Source of the DNA: Puccinellia tenuiflora | Taxonomy: Eukaryota > Streptophyta > Magnoliopsida > Poales > Poaceae | Reading direction: 5' to 3' | NCBI GenBank assembly: GCA_012064385.1 | Contig: QRDG01001874.1 | Coordinates: 1-64,000, forward strand | Length of the DNA: 64,000 bases | Shown: positions 22,037-33,045 of the stretch, in pieces | How the letters are laid out: every line of letters begins with the position of its first letter | Numbering within the stretch: the stretch's first letter is position 1 | Notes under the pieces: generated by a model | Seen by the model: only the letters and a program-made list of their open reading frames with translations | Databases searched by the model: none | What the model was told of the DNA's origin: nothing | Made by a program: the position numbers and the translations under genes

Positions 22037-23303
22037 TGTCGTCGTGGTGAACAACAGATGCCTAGGGGTTGGCTTAAGTTTGGGGGCCGATGGACGCTAG
22101 AGGATTCGGGGAGGGATTATGCACTGAAAAGTACACACAGAGAAGCACACACGCGGTTTACCCAGGTTCGGGGCTCTCGTGAGGAGATAACACCCCTACT
22201 CCTGCTTGTCTGATCTCTATATGTGGATTTACAGCCGGGCTACAAGTTGCTCCTCGAGCTGTGCATGAAATACTATGAACTGAAGAACTAGTGCTGGGCT
22301 ACTGAGTAAAGCTAGAAGAGAGCTCCTCCGGCCGTCTCCCTCTGAGTGCTTCCCTGGTGCTCCTTATATAGGCAGCGCAGGGGACAAGAAACACTGTACA
22401 TGATACTGATCGGTACACTATGCAGCCCTGCAGCTGATTTGCCTACTGGGGTCTTGTCCGTCCTGTTGAGGCGTCATGATGCGCACTGCTGCCACGCAGG
22501 GCGTGGGTGCCAGTACGCGTCCTTGTCAGCTTGTCCTCTGATCTCATCTACTGGGAGGCAGTGGTTGATATTTGTGTATGTCGGTAAAGTACGCGGAAGA
22601 CCGGAGCAGTATCATCCGGCAGGAAGTGGTGCACCGGGACGCGGAGTAATGGATCCCGGGGACGCTGGCGTTGGCAACGCGCCGGCTCGTGGAGATGCTG
22701 GCCAAAGGAGGCTCGCTGGACTCGGACGATCGAATCACTCGGTCCCTGTAATGCCGGCCCGGGTGCCGTAGACTCGGCAGGTGAGCTAGCGATCGACGCC
22801 CACCTGGAGATGATTCGGCAGGGGAACGATCTGTGCCGGCCTCGGAACGATCGATCGGCAGCGTTGGACACCGGCCTGGAAACTCGGCCCACCCGGGTGA
22901 GAGCATCCTGGCCCAACCGGATCTGTAATATGTCGGCCCATCCGGGTCGGCAGCAGCTCGGCCCAGCCGGGTTAGCTTATGTCGGCAATGAGGAAAGGAT
23001 TCGGCCCAGCCGGATGCTGGTTATTCGGCCCAGCCGGATGCTGGAATATCCGGCCCAGCCGGGTGTGGGACTCGGCCCAGCCGGGTCTGTGCATCCCAGT
23101 AGAGGAGAGTTAGGCCCAACCGGGTCTGGGGACATCTGGCCCACACGGGATAATCACTTGGTTCGGCCTAAGCAGTACCAAACTCGGCCCGTGGAGCATT
23201 TCTTCTGTTTTTCCTTTATCCCGTACCTATTTAATTCTTGTTTCTCTCTTTTAACACCGAAACCAACTCATGATTTTGGGTACCGGGGATTACATCCCCG
23301 ACA
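22037..23303 (-). repeat. RLX-2 3' LTR (left copy, 1267 bp)
   Basis: Nearly identical to 25596-26888. It contains CCTATATAAGG on the minus strand (22362-22372 reversed), a likely TATA box, and a run of CGGCCCAGCCGG(A/G)TG-type repeats at 22880-23170. It has one ATTCGGCCCAGCCGGATGCTGGTT unit fewer than the right LTR. Confidence 0.92.
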
Positions 23304-24000
23304 CTAGTCCCCGAGGCTGCGGGGGACTCGTAGAGTCGCGCGCAGACTTAAAAATAAATATCCAACACCAACATATCCATGAAAGAAATATCTTGCCAGC
23401 ATGGGCTTCATAATAAGCCGGTCGTCTAGCCATGCCATCCAGGCCAAACGTGACATCCGGTTGACCGAGCTCACCCAAATCAACAACGAGATGTACAGTT
23501 TGCACTGGAAATGAGTTAAATGCATGGGCATGGCCACACACGGATGTCTCTGCCGACATTGGGCAATTTGGCATACGGCCTGTACGAGCATGTTTCATAT
23601 ATCGGATGTCAACATCCTTATGCTGGATTGTGCAGTGCCTGCATGGGCATATTTTATATGTCGGATTACCGACATCCGTTGTCTCCAGCATAGGCTGGTT
23701 TGTCATATTGGCCTGCATGGTCTTATTTCTTATGTCGGTTTCTCATATGTCGGATGCTTCCAACATAGCTGTTTAGCCTGCATGGGAATATTTCTTATGT
23801 CGGTTTCTGCCACTCTAGGCTCTACCGAGAGCGAATATTTCCGGCATGAGCTGGACGGACATATAGCCTGCTTGGGCATTATTATAAACCGGTTTCTAAC
23901 CTTCTTGGGCATTACCGAGTTCGTATGTCGGCAGCACGAGCTGGACCGACATACAGCCGTCCTTGGCTGAATTTGACATTCTGCCCTCATGGGCACTTGC
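23304..24000 (-). repeat. Degenerate tandem repeat block in the RLX-2 interior
   Basis: Units of about 60-90 bp each start GCCTGCATGGGCATATTTCT or similar (about 23579, 23637, 23710, 23778 and 23868) and share TTATGTCGGTTTCT and a CAGCATAGCTGG-like tail. They are too diverged to be a young satellite. No coding potential is supported. Confidence 0.6.
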
Positions 24001-24769
24001 CAGATGATAAGTTGAGATACTTTTCAACGCGCAACACTCAGTGAGATTAGATATTTTTCGACTCTAGGCATCGAGATAATTGAAGGATCATGATAATCGA
24101 TAAGGCCGATAAAGATAACGATTTGTGAGATGCTTGATGATGTGAGATAAGTGCCGTGATATTTTGGCAAGCCGAAATAAACGGCGATTCAAGATATTGC
24201 AAGATGCCCAGACAATTAGGCGAACCGATATAGACAGCGATTTGAGATATGAGGTGATATTGAGATATAACTGCTAACCTATTGAGAATACTGATAATGC
24301 TATGATAGTTTGGGTAATCAGAAACAACTGATAAAACCGCAATCTGGGTGATGAACATTCTCTCGGTAAAACCAATATTACCTTTCAATGTTAGTTCAAG
24401 CAGATATATAATGAATATTTAACAGGAGCAGTAACTCTATTCAACAGATATATTTAAGTCTAACAGCATGATTATATATATGAAAAAGCAGACTCGGTTT
24501 CAACCGAGTCCCCGAGTTGCTTTTCTTATCTAGGAGAAAATGCAAAACAGACTGCACGGCTAGTCCCCGGGTTACTACACTTCGTTCCCGGGGAAAGCGG
24601 CTAAGCAAGGCAGAAAAGAGGGGAGAGTCCCCGAGCATTATTTGAGACTATCTAAAAAAGTGATGCAGACATATAAATGATACTTACGAGGCAAAGTTGT
24701 TGGAGAAGTCGAGGAAGACGTTGATGCTGGTCTAAATTTCAATATGCCGGATTCCACAAGCTTAACTCG
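24001..24769 (-). other. RLX-2 interior, AT-rich segment
   Basis: Rich in GATA/TGAGATA words (24010-24330), then AGTCCCCGAG motifs (24510-24640). I see no gene. The polypurine tract should lie near 23304 on the minus strand (CGCAGCCTCGGGGACTAG), though it is not a clean purine run. Confidence 0.5.
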
Positions 24770-25141
24770 GATTTTCCCATCTTAACTCGGATTTCAAACC
24801 TTGACTCGGATTTTCCGAGACTTGACTCGGATTTCAACCCTTGACTCGGATTTTCCAAGACTTGACTCGGATTTCCAACCTTGACTCGGATTTTCCAAGC
24901 CTTGACTCGGATTTCAACCCTTGACTCGGATTTTCCAAGCCTTGACTCGGATTTCCAACCTTGACTCGGATTTTCCAAGCCTTGACTCGGATTTCCAACC
25001 TTGACTCGGATTTTCCAAGCCTTGACTCGGATTTCCAACCTTGACTCGGATTTTCCAAGCCTTGACTCGGATTTTCCAATCTTGACTCGGAATTTCCAAC
25101 CTTGACTCGGATTTCCAACCTTGACTCGGATTTTAACCATA
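24770..25141. repeat. 20-bp / 40-bp satellite array inside RLX-2
   Basis: About eighteen head-to-tail copies of CTTGACTCGGATTTTCCAAG alternate with CTTGACTCGGATTTCCAACC, so the period is about 20 bp with a 40-bp higher-order unit. Because 20 is not a multiple of three and the unit has no stop on the minus strand, all three minus frames stay open (NPSQG, ESRLGKS and RVKAWKI repeats). These are artefacts of the repeat, not genes. Confidence 0.9.
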
Positions 25142-25574
25142 GTCAACTCGAAAATGAGTTAACACACGGGGACGATGCCGAAGTTGAGTCCCCGAGTCAC
25201 TTTTCTCATCCGGGGCCTGCCGATGATGTCCGTTGGTGGAGGCAAGGCTAGCCTCTGCTCACAGCGGCAAGCCAGAGCGCGGGGGACAATGGTGATGTCG
25301 AGTCCCCGCGTTGATGACGAAGATCCCTTCGGAATCGAGGATGCCTGCGAGGCCTACGAGCGCGGCGGCAGTGTTGACGTAGAGCCGCCGGGCAAGCCAG
25401 AGGCACGGCTAGCCGACTGTGTCGCCCCTGGGATTCGTTGACGACGTTGGCGCCGATGACGAAGGACTTGATGAAGCGGCCCGGCGAGCGGAAACCCCGC
25501 GACGCCACGCGAGGTGCTCGCCGGAGTCGATGAAGAAGGTCCCGTCCGAAATTAGCCCAGCAAACGCCACTACC
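25142..25574 (-). other. RLX-2 leader region after the primer site
   Basis: GC-rich, about 430 bp, with overlapping open frames on both strands (for example 25409-25594 on the minus strand, reading LISDGTFFIDSGEHLAWR). None has a recognisable domain. On the minus strand this follows the primer site directly, where a gag start would be expected. Confidence 0.4.
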
Positions 25575-25593
25575 AGCCCCACGGTGGGCGCCA
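25575..25593 (-). other. RLX-2 primer binding site (tRNA-Lys)
   Basis: The plus strand reads AGCCCCACGGTGGGCGCCA, which is the 3' end of plant tRNA-Lys including CCA. Minus-strand RNA would pair with that tRNA. It lies two bases from the right LTR, fixing the orientation. Confidence 0.8.
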
Positions 25594-25595
25594 AC

Positions 25596-26888
25596 TGTCG
25601 TCGTGGTGAACAACAGATGCCTAGGGGTAGGCTTAAGTTTGGGGGCCGATGGACGCTAGAGGATTCGGGGAGGGATTATGCACTGAAAAGTACACACGGA
25701 GAAGCACACATGCGGTTTACCAAGGTTCGGGGCTCTCGTGAGGAGATAAAACCCCTACTCCTGCTTGTCTGATCTATATCTGGTGGATTTACAGCCGGGC
25801 TACAAGTTGCTCCTCGAGCTGTGCATGAAATGCTATGAACTGAAGAACTAGTGCTGGGCTACTGAGTAAAGCTAGAAGAGAGCTCCTCCGGCCGTCTCCC
25901 TCTGAGTGCTTCCCCTGGTGCTCCTTATATAGGCAGCCCAGGGGACAAGAAACACTGTACATGATACTGATCGGTACACTATGCAGCCCTGCAGCTGATT
26001 TTCCTACTGGGGTCTTGTCCGTCCTGTTGAGGCGTCATGATGCGCACTGCTGCCACGCAGGGCGTGGGTGCCAGTACGCGTCCTTGTCAGCTTGTCCTCT
26101 GATCTCATCTACTGGGAAGCAGTGGTTGATATTTGTGTATGTCGGTGAAGTACGCAGAAGACCGGAGCAGTATCATCCGGCAGGAAGTGGTGCACCGGGA
26201 CGCGGAGTAATGGATCCCGGGGACGCTGGCGTTGGCAACGCACCGGCTCGTGGAGATGCTGGCCAAAGGAGGCTCGCTGGACTCGGACGATCGAATCACT
26301 CGGTCCCTGTAATGCCGGCCCGGGTGCCGTAGACTCGGCAGGTGAGCTAGCGATCGACGCCCACCTGGAGACGATTCGGCAGGGGAACGATCTGTGCCGG
26401 CCTCGGAACGATCGATCGGCAGCGTTGGACACCGGCCTGGAAACTAGGCCCACCCGGGTGAGAGCATCCTGGCCCAACCGGATCTGTAATATGTCAGCCC
26501 ATCCGGGTCGGCAGCAGCTCGGCCCAGCCGGGTTAGCTTATGTCGGCAATGAGGAAAGGATTCGGCCTAGCCGGATGCTGGTTATTCGGCCCAGCCGGAT
26601 GCTGGTTATTCGGCCCAGCCGGATGCTGGAATATCCGGCCCAGCCGGGTGTGGGACTCGGCCCAGCCGGGTTTGTGCATCCCGGCAGAGGAGAGTTAGGC
26701 CCAACCGGGTCTGGGGACATCTGGCCCACACGGGATAATCACTTGGTTCGGCCTGGGCAGTACCAAACTCGGCCCGTGGAGCATTTCTTCTGTTTTTCCT
26801 TTATCCCGTACCTATTTAATTCTTGTTTCTCTCTTTTAACACCGCAACCAACTCATGATTTTGGGTACCGGGGATCACATCCCCGACA
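25596..26888 (-). repeat. RLX-2 5' LTR (right copy, 1293 bp)
   Basis: Partner of 22037-23303. CCTATATAAGG lies on the minus strand (25923-25933 reversed). It has one extra ATTCGGCCCAGCCGGATGCTGG unit at about 26570-26640, evidence of slippage after or during insertion. Confidence 0.92.
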
Positions 26889-26893
26889 CCAAT

Positions 26894-27770
26894 GCATATA
26901 ATAATCAATAGCTTGCATTTTAAATAACATAGATACAGAAAGGGTATTCTTATCTCTTCCTCTCTCATAATAGTTGAAAGCATTAAAGTTAAACATAACC
27001 ACATAGTTTTGAATAGAATCACAATATAAAGACTTATCATCTAATGAGCATAATGGATCATCATGTAAAGCATTATCATATAGCATGTCTAAACCATATT
27101 CTTCATCATTATTAATAATTTTCTCATTAGGCATAGGTTGATATTCTTCCTCATCATCAGAGTCATAAAAGGAAAGTTTATCATTAGCAAAATCTTGAGT
27201 GTTACCCTCATCCATAGGTGGTGAAGGTGGACGTTCCTTCTCTTCATTCTCTAGTTGTTCATCATTTTCATCATCTTCTTGGGGTTGCATGGGCATCCCC
27301 AAGCTTAGGCTTTTGTCATCTTCTTCCTGCAAAACATCAGTGCTACCTTGGGCAAATCACTTCCTTGTGTCAACAACATAGATATTTTCATCAAATTCAC
27401 GTATGCAAATTTCAAGGAGATTGCCAATAAAAACTTTATAATGAGAAGCTATAGGGCAGGTTTCATGTTCATCAATGAAGGTGTATAATTCATAGGCTCC
27501 CATAAAAATAACAAATTGCTCTACTTCTTCCATCCCTAAGTGAGCATAATTCCATGTATGATAAGTTGCAAGAACAGGTTCGTATTTATTGGAAGGGCAT
27601 TGGAATTCAAAGTGTCTAAAGTATTTAGAGAAACAAATTTCTTCCTCATGATAATCAAGCAGCTCACTAGCAATTTTATATAGAAGCTCTATGTAGCCTC
27701 CTAATCTTTTCCCTTCATTTGATTTTCTAAATTCAGCAGCTATCATGGCGTTTTCATAATAATTTTCCAT
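26894..27770 (-). pseudogene. RLX-1 acidic ORF of unknown function, one stop, cut by RLX-2
   Basis: A minus-strand frame starts at ATG 27770 (MENYYENAMIAAEFRKSNEG), about 75 nt after the primer site. It runs 137 codons to a TGA (27357-27359) and then continues in the same frame to about 26894 (LGMPMQPQEDDENDEQ, then FYDSDDEEEYQPMP), where RLX-2 interrupts it after IDYYMHW. The first half is helical-looking with YIELLYKIASELLDYHEEEI and FIGNLLEICIREFDENIYVV. The second half is very acidic. There is no CCHC knuckle, protease or RT motif. Its place after the primer site suggests a gag-like or gag-replacing product, but I do not recognise the family. Confidence 0.65.
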
Positions 27771-27843
27771 TTTATAATTTTTTGTGTTTTGAAATATATG
27801 TTAGTATGCAATGCAAACAAGAATAAAAGTTTAGCACAACGCT

Positions 27844-27860
27844 CCCCGGCAACGGCGCCA
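27844..27860 (-). other. RLX-1 primer binding site (tRNA-Asp)
   Basis: The plus strand reads CCCCGGCAACGGCGCCA, the 3' end of plant tRNA-Asp including CCA. The complementary minus-strand TGGCGCCGTTGCCGGGG lies 10 nt downstream of the 5' LTR (27871-29283). Confidence 0.85.
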
Positions 27861-27870
27861 GAAAAGTACT

Positions 27871-29283
27871 TGATAATCCCCAAGAGCAAGGAATCACTGT
27901 AGCACAATTCGATAAGTATTTGAGTGTCGAACCCACGAGGAGCTGAAGGTAAACTATCTATTCTCTAAAGCCCTATAACCCTCTTATATGGCCTTTTATG
28001 CAAAGCAATAAATTTGAGTATGAAAGGAACTAACTAATGGAAGCAAGTGATGTGGAGTAGGTTTATCTAGCAACAAGTTTCTTAGAGCAAGTTTTCTAAT
28101 GGAAGTTTCTTAAAGTAGCAAGTAGCAAGGATCTCAAGTAGCAAATATCTCAAGGGAGCAAATGTTCTGGCAATTGTTATTTCATTCGTGTGGTTGTCAC
28201 AATTAGTGAAGCACATGTTTTAGTCTTAATTGTTTCTTCTAGGAGGGAGTCATAAATAGGTGTAGCCAAGTAAATGAGCAAATTACACAACTCTTATGAT
28301 GGATCTCATGGCCAATTAAATGTGCAGCACAAGAATTATTAAGACATAATTGTCCCACCATAGCCTTAAGTTCTAGGGTCCCCCATATATATCCCCTAAT
28401 AGAGTAACTTCATGATTCGATCTCGGGTTTACATGTCCTCCCAAGTCTCCCTCACTCCATTACCTTACCGGTGATCACCTTACATGCATTCCCCAACATA
28501 TGCGTGCAATCATACATTGTACATCAAGACAATCATAAAAGATAACAAAACTTGTATGCAACCAATCAACGAACTATTTCACTATTGCCATGAACAAATT
28601 GCTTCTCAAACATAGATGGGGAGACACAATAGATCAAGGGAAAAGTATATTGATCATACATCATGTTTGCCAAGAGTTTATAGTGGAGAGATGGAGATGA
28701 TCTTGCTATAGATGTTGATGATGAACACACCGGAGGGGGTGGAGCCCTCCGGAGGTGGATTCCGGCGGTGTTTCCCCCCACCGATCTTCTCCGGCGGCAG
28801 CCTTCTGTCTCTCTGTTTCTGGTTTTATGTTTCTGTGCCGCCTCATTGCGAAATTCCTTGGGGGCTCTTTATATAGGAGTTTTTAGGTCACGAGGAAGCT
28901 TCGAGAAGAAGGATCGTCGCAAATGGAGCCACGAGGCCCAAAAGAGGTGGGCCCACGTGTCCAGGTACAGGGGCCGTGTGGGGCACCCTCTTTTGGCCCT
29001 CCGGCCTCCGTTTGCTTGCTTCCTTTGCTCCGAGGTCTTCCTCCTTCCAAAAAAATGATCCCCGTAAATTTGCAGCTTATTATGACGTCGTTAAGGCCCT
29101 GAAATAAATAAGGAAAGAAATAGGGTTTTCCTGCCAGCGCAGGATTAATTCCATAAATAGGGGAAATTATTATTAATTACCAAAAATCATTAAATAACAG
29201 TAATATACCCCTTATATGATGCAAATATGAATGGAATACAAGTATTATAGTGCAAAGTTCATGTATGCATTTTACATGCATCA
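27871..29283 (-). repeat. RLX-1 5' LTR (right copy, 1413 bp)
   Basis: Partner of 5541-6957. On the minus strand CTATATAAAG (28867-28876 reversed) is a plausible TATA box. The target duplication CCGGT follows at 29284-29288. Confidence 0.92.
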
Positions 29284-29288
29284 CCGGT

Positions 29289-29734
29289 GCCTCCAGGGAT
29301 CTACATCGAGGTGCTCAGGCTGCCTTCAATCTCTTCCGAGAGACTCAAGCCAAGGTCTTCATCGACAAAGGGTGCTGGCAACCCTTCTACACCGACAACA
29401 CGGGTAGCCAGCCCGGATGCTCAAGACCCGGCAGTGCCCACGGCGAAAGAAGCTTTGCTTCCCTCTGGCCAGGAGGTACTGCTGGTGGAACAGACCCACC
29501 CACCCTAGGCCCAGGACATCGTCAAGTACATGCTGGAGCACGCCCTCCCAGAGGACGACCACGAGGCTGAGCGAGGGGCCCGCCAGGCCAAGCTCTACGT
29601 CTTAATCGACGGCGAGCTCTACCGGCGACGGGAGAACATAGTCAAGCTACGATGCATAGCACAAGAGCAAGGTCGAGAACAGCTGAAGGACATACACGAG
29701 GGGATATGCTCGAGTCATGTGGCACGAAGGTCAC
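29289..29734 (+). pseudogene. Tat-A linker and start of integrase zinc finger
   Basis: It resumes Tat-A after RLX-1 and reads PPGIYIEVLRLPS, then a Pro/Ser-rich linker, then AQDIVKYMLEHALPEDDHEA and YVLIDGELYRRRE. The integrase HHCC start HEGICSSHVARRS follows (first two His of the zinc finger). Tat-B has the same linker at 63749-64000. A TAG interrupts the linker (about 29506). LARD-1 inserts at 29735 inside the zinc finger. Confidence 0.82.
29730..29734. repeat. Target site duplication GTCAC of the LARD-1 array (partner 52061-52065)
   Basis: GTCAC precedes TGTCACATCC at 29735 and follows GTGCCACA at 52060. Deleting the whole 22-kb array with one copy restores ARRSLAGKVC across the junction, so the tandem array occupies a single insertion site. 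Confidence 0.92.
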
Positions 29735-32248
29735 TGTCACATCCTGAAAATTCGTCCCTAATGTTAGTAATGTTTTCTCGTGCCTGAAAAACTTTTTCTG
29801 TTTCAAAAACTATTTTCTTTGAACCAGATGGTCTTTGACTTGACTTTGGTTTCGCCCTCTTAGAAATTTCCCAACAATCCCCGATCCTTGTCGACCCCCA
29901 CCATAATTTCATACCCTTGTTTTGCCGATCGAACATTGATTCCATTTGAACATTCTAAAACCCCTCCATCGATCCCACCAAAAGCCACCACCACAGTTGT
30001 ATCTTGAAATAAATTCCACCAATATACCACATGGTTCCCTCCTACATATATATCACTCCCATGGAAAAATATTTCATAGCCCTATGCAATATTTCCAAGT
30101 TTATCCATATTCTTTATTATGCCATTTTCAATCCAAAATTATCTGGACACCTTCCACTCATCCAAAATTCTGAAATTTTGGTGAGGTGCATGATTTAACC
30201 TCCTGAACATTCTCTCCATTGGCCCAACCTCATGTGAGCAATATTTTAGGTACTTCCTTTGTAATGCCCTTTTCCTGCCTATTGCAGTTTCCAAAGCAAC
30301 CCCTAGCTACAAACATCATTGGGCATTGACACTTTGCCAAATTGACCAACTCCCATATATAACCACACATCCAGAAGATCATGTCAAGATCATTTGATTT
30401 GGTTTACTTGGCACACCCATGCCATTAGGGCATTTTTGGACACCAAATTATTTGACCACTCTCCATGTACCCAATTGAGCTCAAACTTCACACACATAAT
30501 ATATACAAGTATTCTAGCCTACTGTGAATTTTGGGGATTTTTCTGAGACGAGGAAGACCTCTGTCATTTCACCGAACACCTGGCGCAACCCCCGTTTTCT
30601 GAAAATCTTATACATGAAAGTTTGTCGCCTTTGCGTCATTCTTGTTTGTTGTGTTGGTCTCGTCGTTACGAGCCCAGTGGTATGACCAGTTTTCCGTTAG
30701 CACCCCAAGTCAACGGGAACGCGCTCTGGACGTCCCGGACGTGCACGATTTGCACGACCTAATCTCGCTTACCCTAAACCTTACCTAAACCCTCCGGCTA
30801 CTGTGTGGCCACGTACCCCAGCTCTTAACCCCTGAGTTGGGTCACCGACACTTCACCGTGGTAAAAATCTCCAACCATGGTCACCTCCCCATACTTAAAA
30901 ACCAAAATGAGGCAGCCGAGCTCATTTTTCCCCCTGCCCCTCACTCTCCCTCAACCGCACCACCACTAGCTCACCCTCCCCGGCCTTGCTAGCCAACCCT
31001 CCGGAGCAGCAGTTGGAGGCCAAAGCCATCCCGTTCATCCTCTGCTGACCACGGCCGAGCCCGTGCTCGATGCGCCCCTCGCGCAGAGCCTCTCCCCGGC
31101 CACCTCGGACCCTCCCCGGGCGCGGCGGTGCACCACCATATCGCTGCCGTCCTCGGCTCGCCCCGCCAGGCCGCCCATCGCCGGCAGCCGTCGACCTCCG
31201 GCGCTACCCCGTACGCTCCCGTGCGTGCTCGTGCGAAGGAGGAAGTTGACCACGTCCCCGCCGCCGGCCCCACCTCCCACAACCGCGGCAAGCCGCCGCC
31301 GTGCCGTCCCCGCCGTCGCCGCGTGCTCTCGGGCACCCGTCGGTCGGAGTCGACGGCGCCCGTCGCGTACGTCCCCGGGCGCGTGCTCGCAAGGTTGGGG
31401 GACGAGGGCGTCAACGGCGCCCTGACCGCGCCTTTCTCGGACGCGGTGGAGGTCGGCAACCTCGCCGCCGTCCTCGGCCGGCCTGCCGAGCCACCTCCAC
31501 CGCCGCCGTCGTCGCCTCCCGATGCCCCGTACTGGCCACTCCCGCGTCAACCAAGGCGGCCGCCCCCGCGGTCCCCGGCGTCCCTGGCTTCCTCCACGGG
31601 CGCGGCCGGCCCGGCGTGGCCGTACCACGTCGCCGGCGTCCGCCCCGGCCGCCAGTCGCCGGCGTCGGCCTCTCCCAAGCAAGCTCCTGTACGAGCTGAA
31701 GCTAGAAGAAAAGCTCCTGATCGTTCATTATGTGCTAGCTAAAAGCGTATTTCGTTTTTTCACAGCTTTACGCTTTCCAAAGAAGAAGACGTATTTCCCG
31801 GATCTACGCGAACAGCCCGGCCCAGTCAGAAACGCCCGTTCTGTTTTTTTGTCTGAGTGAGCAGCAGATAGCTATTCTTCGCCGAGCCATAATTTTTGAA
31901 CCGTAGCTCCGTTCGAGGTGATTCGAATTTGTAAATTCCTAGTTTGAAAATCTCTATCCAGCGGTATAGTTTTTACATTTTTGTAAAAAGTTTATATGCT
32001 CAGCAACCGTGTATGCTTGCATAGGTGTCCCGCGGTACCGGCAAACCGGTATCCTAAACCGCGACGTGCCCGTGACCTCCAAGCCAATGGCGCGATCGTC
32101 GAAGGCAAGCTAACCACTTGCTATGAACACTCAAGCGGTGTTGTTTGTTTGCATATTACCATGTCATATGTGTGCTTTGTATTTTATTTTATTGCTTGTC
32201 ATTTGTCAACTGTGCGTCACGAGATATCGTGGCTTTGTTTTCATTCCT

Positions 32249-32476
32249 GTAATACGATAAACCCATCAAGCGTGGGTTGAGTTCCGGCCGGCGACTAAAT
32301 ACATGCTGGGCACCGCCCACGTGGATTGAATCTCGTCTACTTTCAGTATTATTATTTCATGTAACTTTACTTTCCTGCAATACGATAAACCCATCAAGTG
32401 TGGGTTGAGTTCCGGCCGGCGACTAAATACATGTTGGGCCCCGCCCACATGGATTGAATATCGTCTACTTTTCTGT
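32249..32476 (+). repeat. 128-bp direct duplication inside the LTR
   Basis: TACGATAAACCCATCAAG(C/T)GTGG through GTGGATTGAATCTCGTCTACTTTC occurs twice, about 128 bp apart. It is also present in LTR2 (about 38981-39200) and LTR3 (about 49747-49970), so it predates the array. Confidence 0.8.
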
Positions 32477-32606
32477 AGAGTTGTGGCGTGTGTTGGACGG
32501 TACCATGCACCACTCCCCATTCCGGCGACGATGGACTGGGGGAACCGCCGCAGTCAATGGAATGGAGGAACGGGATCGCGTGGACGCCTCCACTAACATT
32601 TGTAGT

Positions 32607-33045
32607 CGACCCGTGGCTGTCACTGGTCGGAAGTATCTCCGCCCTCGCCCGACTTGACGCTAACCGATTGTGTTATTTTCTTTTCTTACTCGACTGTGGC
32701 TGTTAACTGGCCGAACACTCTCGTCCTCCTGCCCGGCGATTTTGTTATTTTTATTTTCTGTACTTGACCCGTGGGCTCTACTGGCCGAGACATCCTCCTC
32801 CGCCTGGTTGATTTGTTATTTTATTTTCGTACTCGAACCTGTGGCTGCTACTGGCCGGAGGAAACTCCGTCCTCGCCCGTGTTTATTTTGTTATTTTATT
32901 TTCGTTACTCGACCTGTGGCTGCTACTGGCCGGAGGAAACTCCGTCCTAGCCGGTTGATTTGTTATTTTATTTATTTTTCGTTACTCGACCTGTTGCTGT
33001 TACATGGCCGGAGGCATCTCCGCCATCGCCGGTGAATTTATACAT
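32607..33045 (+). repeat. LTR1 minisatellite, six units of about 74 bp
   Basis: Units begin CGACCTGTGGCTGCTACTGG at about 32607, 32691, 32763, 32834, 32910 and 32987 and end in a T-rich TTGTTATTTTATTTTCGTTACT. Small indels differ from the LTR2 and LTR3 arrays. Confidence 0.85.

Larger units (their letters stand above)
22037..26888 (-). mobile_element. RLX-2: small non-autonomous LTR element (tRNA-Lys primed) with satellite-like interior
   Basis: LTRs 22037-23303 and 25596-26888 start TGTCGTCGTGG and end CCCCGACA. They are flanked by CCAAT at 22032-22036 and 26889-26893. A tRNA-Lys primer site lies left of the right LTR, so the element is read on the minus strand. The 2.3-kb interior codes for no recognisable protein. 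It holds a roughly 20-bp satellite and a block of longer degenerate repeats. The insertion splits the RLX-1 ORF. All ORFs reported within it are LTR or satellite shadows. Confidence 0.9.
5541..29283 (-). mobile_element. RLX-1: non-autonomous LTR retrotransposon (tRNA-Asp primed) with nested CACTA and LTR element
   Basis: Two near-identical LTRs (5541-6957 and 27871-29283) with TG...CA ends are flanked by CCGGT duplications. The primer site lies next to the right LTR and the polypurine motif next to the left LTR, so the element is read on the minus strand. After removing the CACTA (7694-19269 plus a 123-bp duplication) and RLX-2 (22037-26888) about 7.2 kb remains. It holds one acidic ORF after the primer site and no protease, RT, RNase H or integrase that I can see, so it must borrow enzymes from a partner element. 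I do not recognise the family name. Confidence 0.88.

Noticed and set aside
22346..22916. ORFs on both strands in the RLX-2 LTRs (also 25961-26477)
   Set aside because: They lie across the LTR promoter and repeat region, are mirrored in the partner LTR by duplication, and show no domain.
24739..25146. Three overlapping minus-strand ORFs with NPSQG/ESRLGKS repeats
   Set aside because: A 20-bp stop-free tandem repeat keeps every frame open; the peptide is a by-product of the satellite.
30989..31742. Long overlapping ORFs on both strands in GC-rich LTR1 (also 37694-38468 and 48706-49401)
   Set aside because: DNA of very high GC lacks stop codons in all frames; there is no domain and frames differ between LTR copies.
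32249..33045. Regular repeats resembling a CRISPR array
   Set aside because: Units are contiguous 74-bp minisatellite copies without unique spacers, in a plant retrotransposon LTR.
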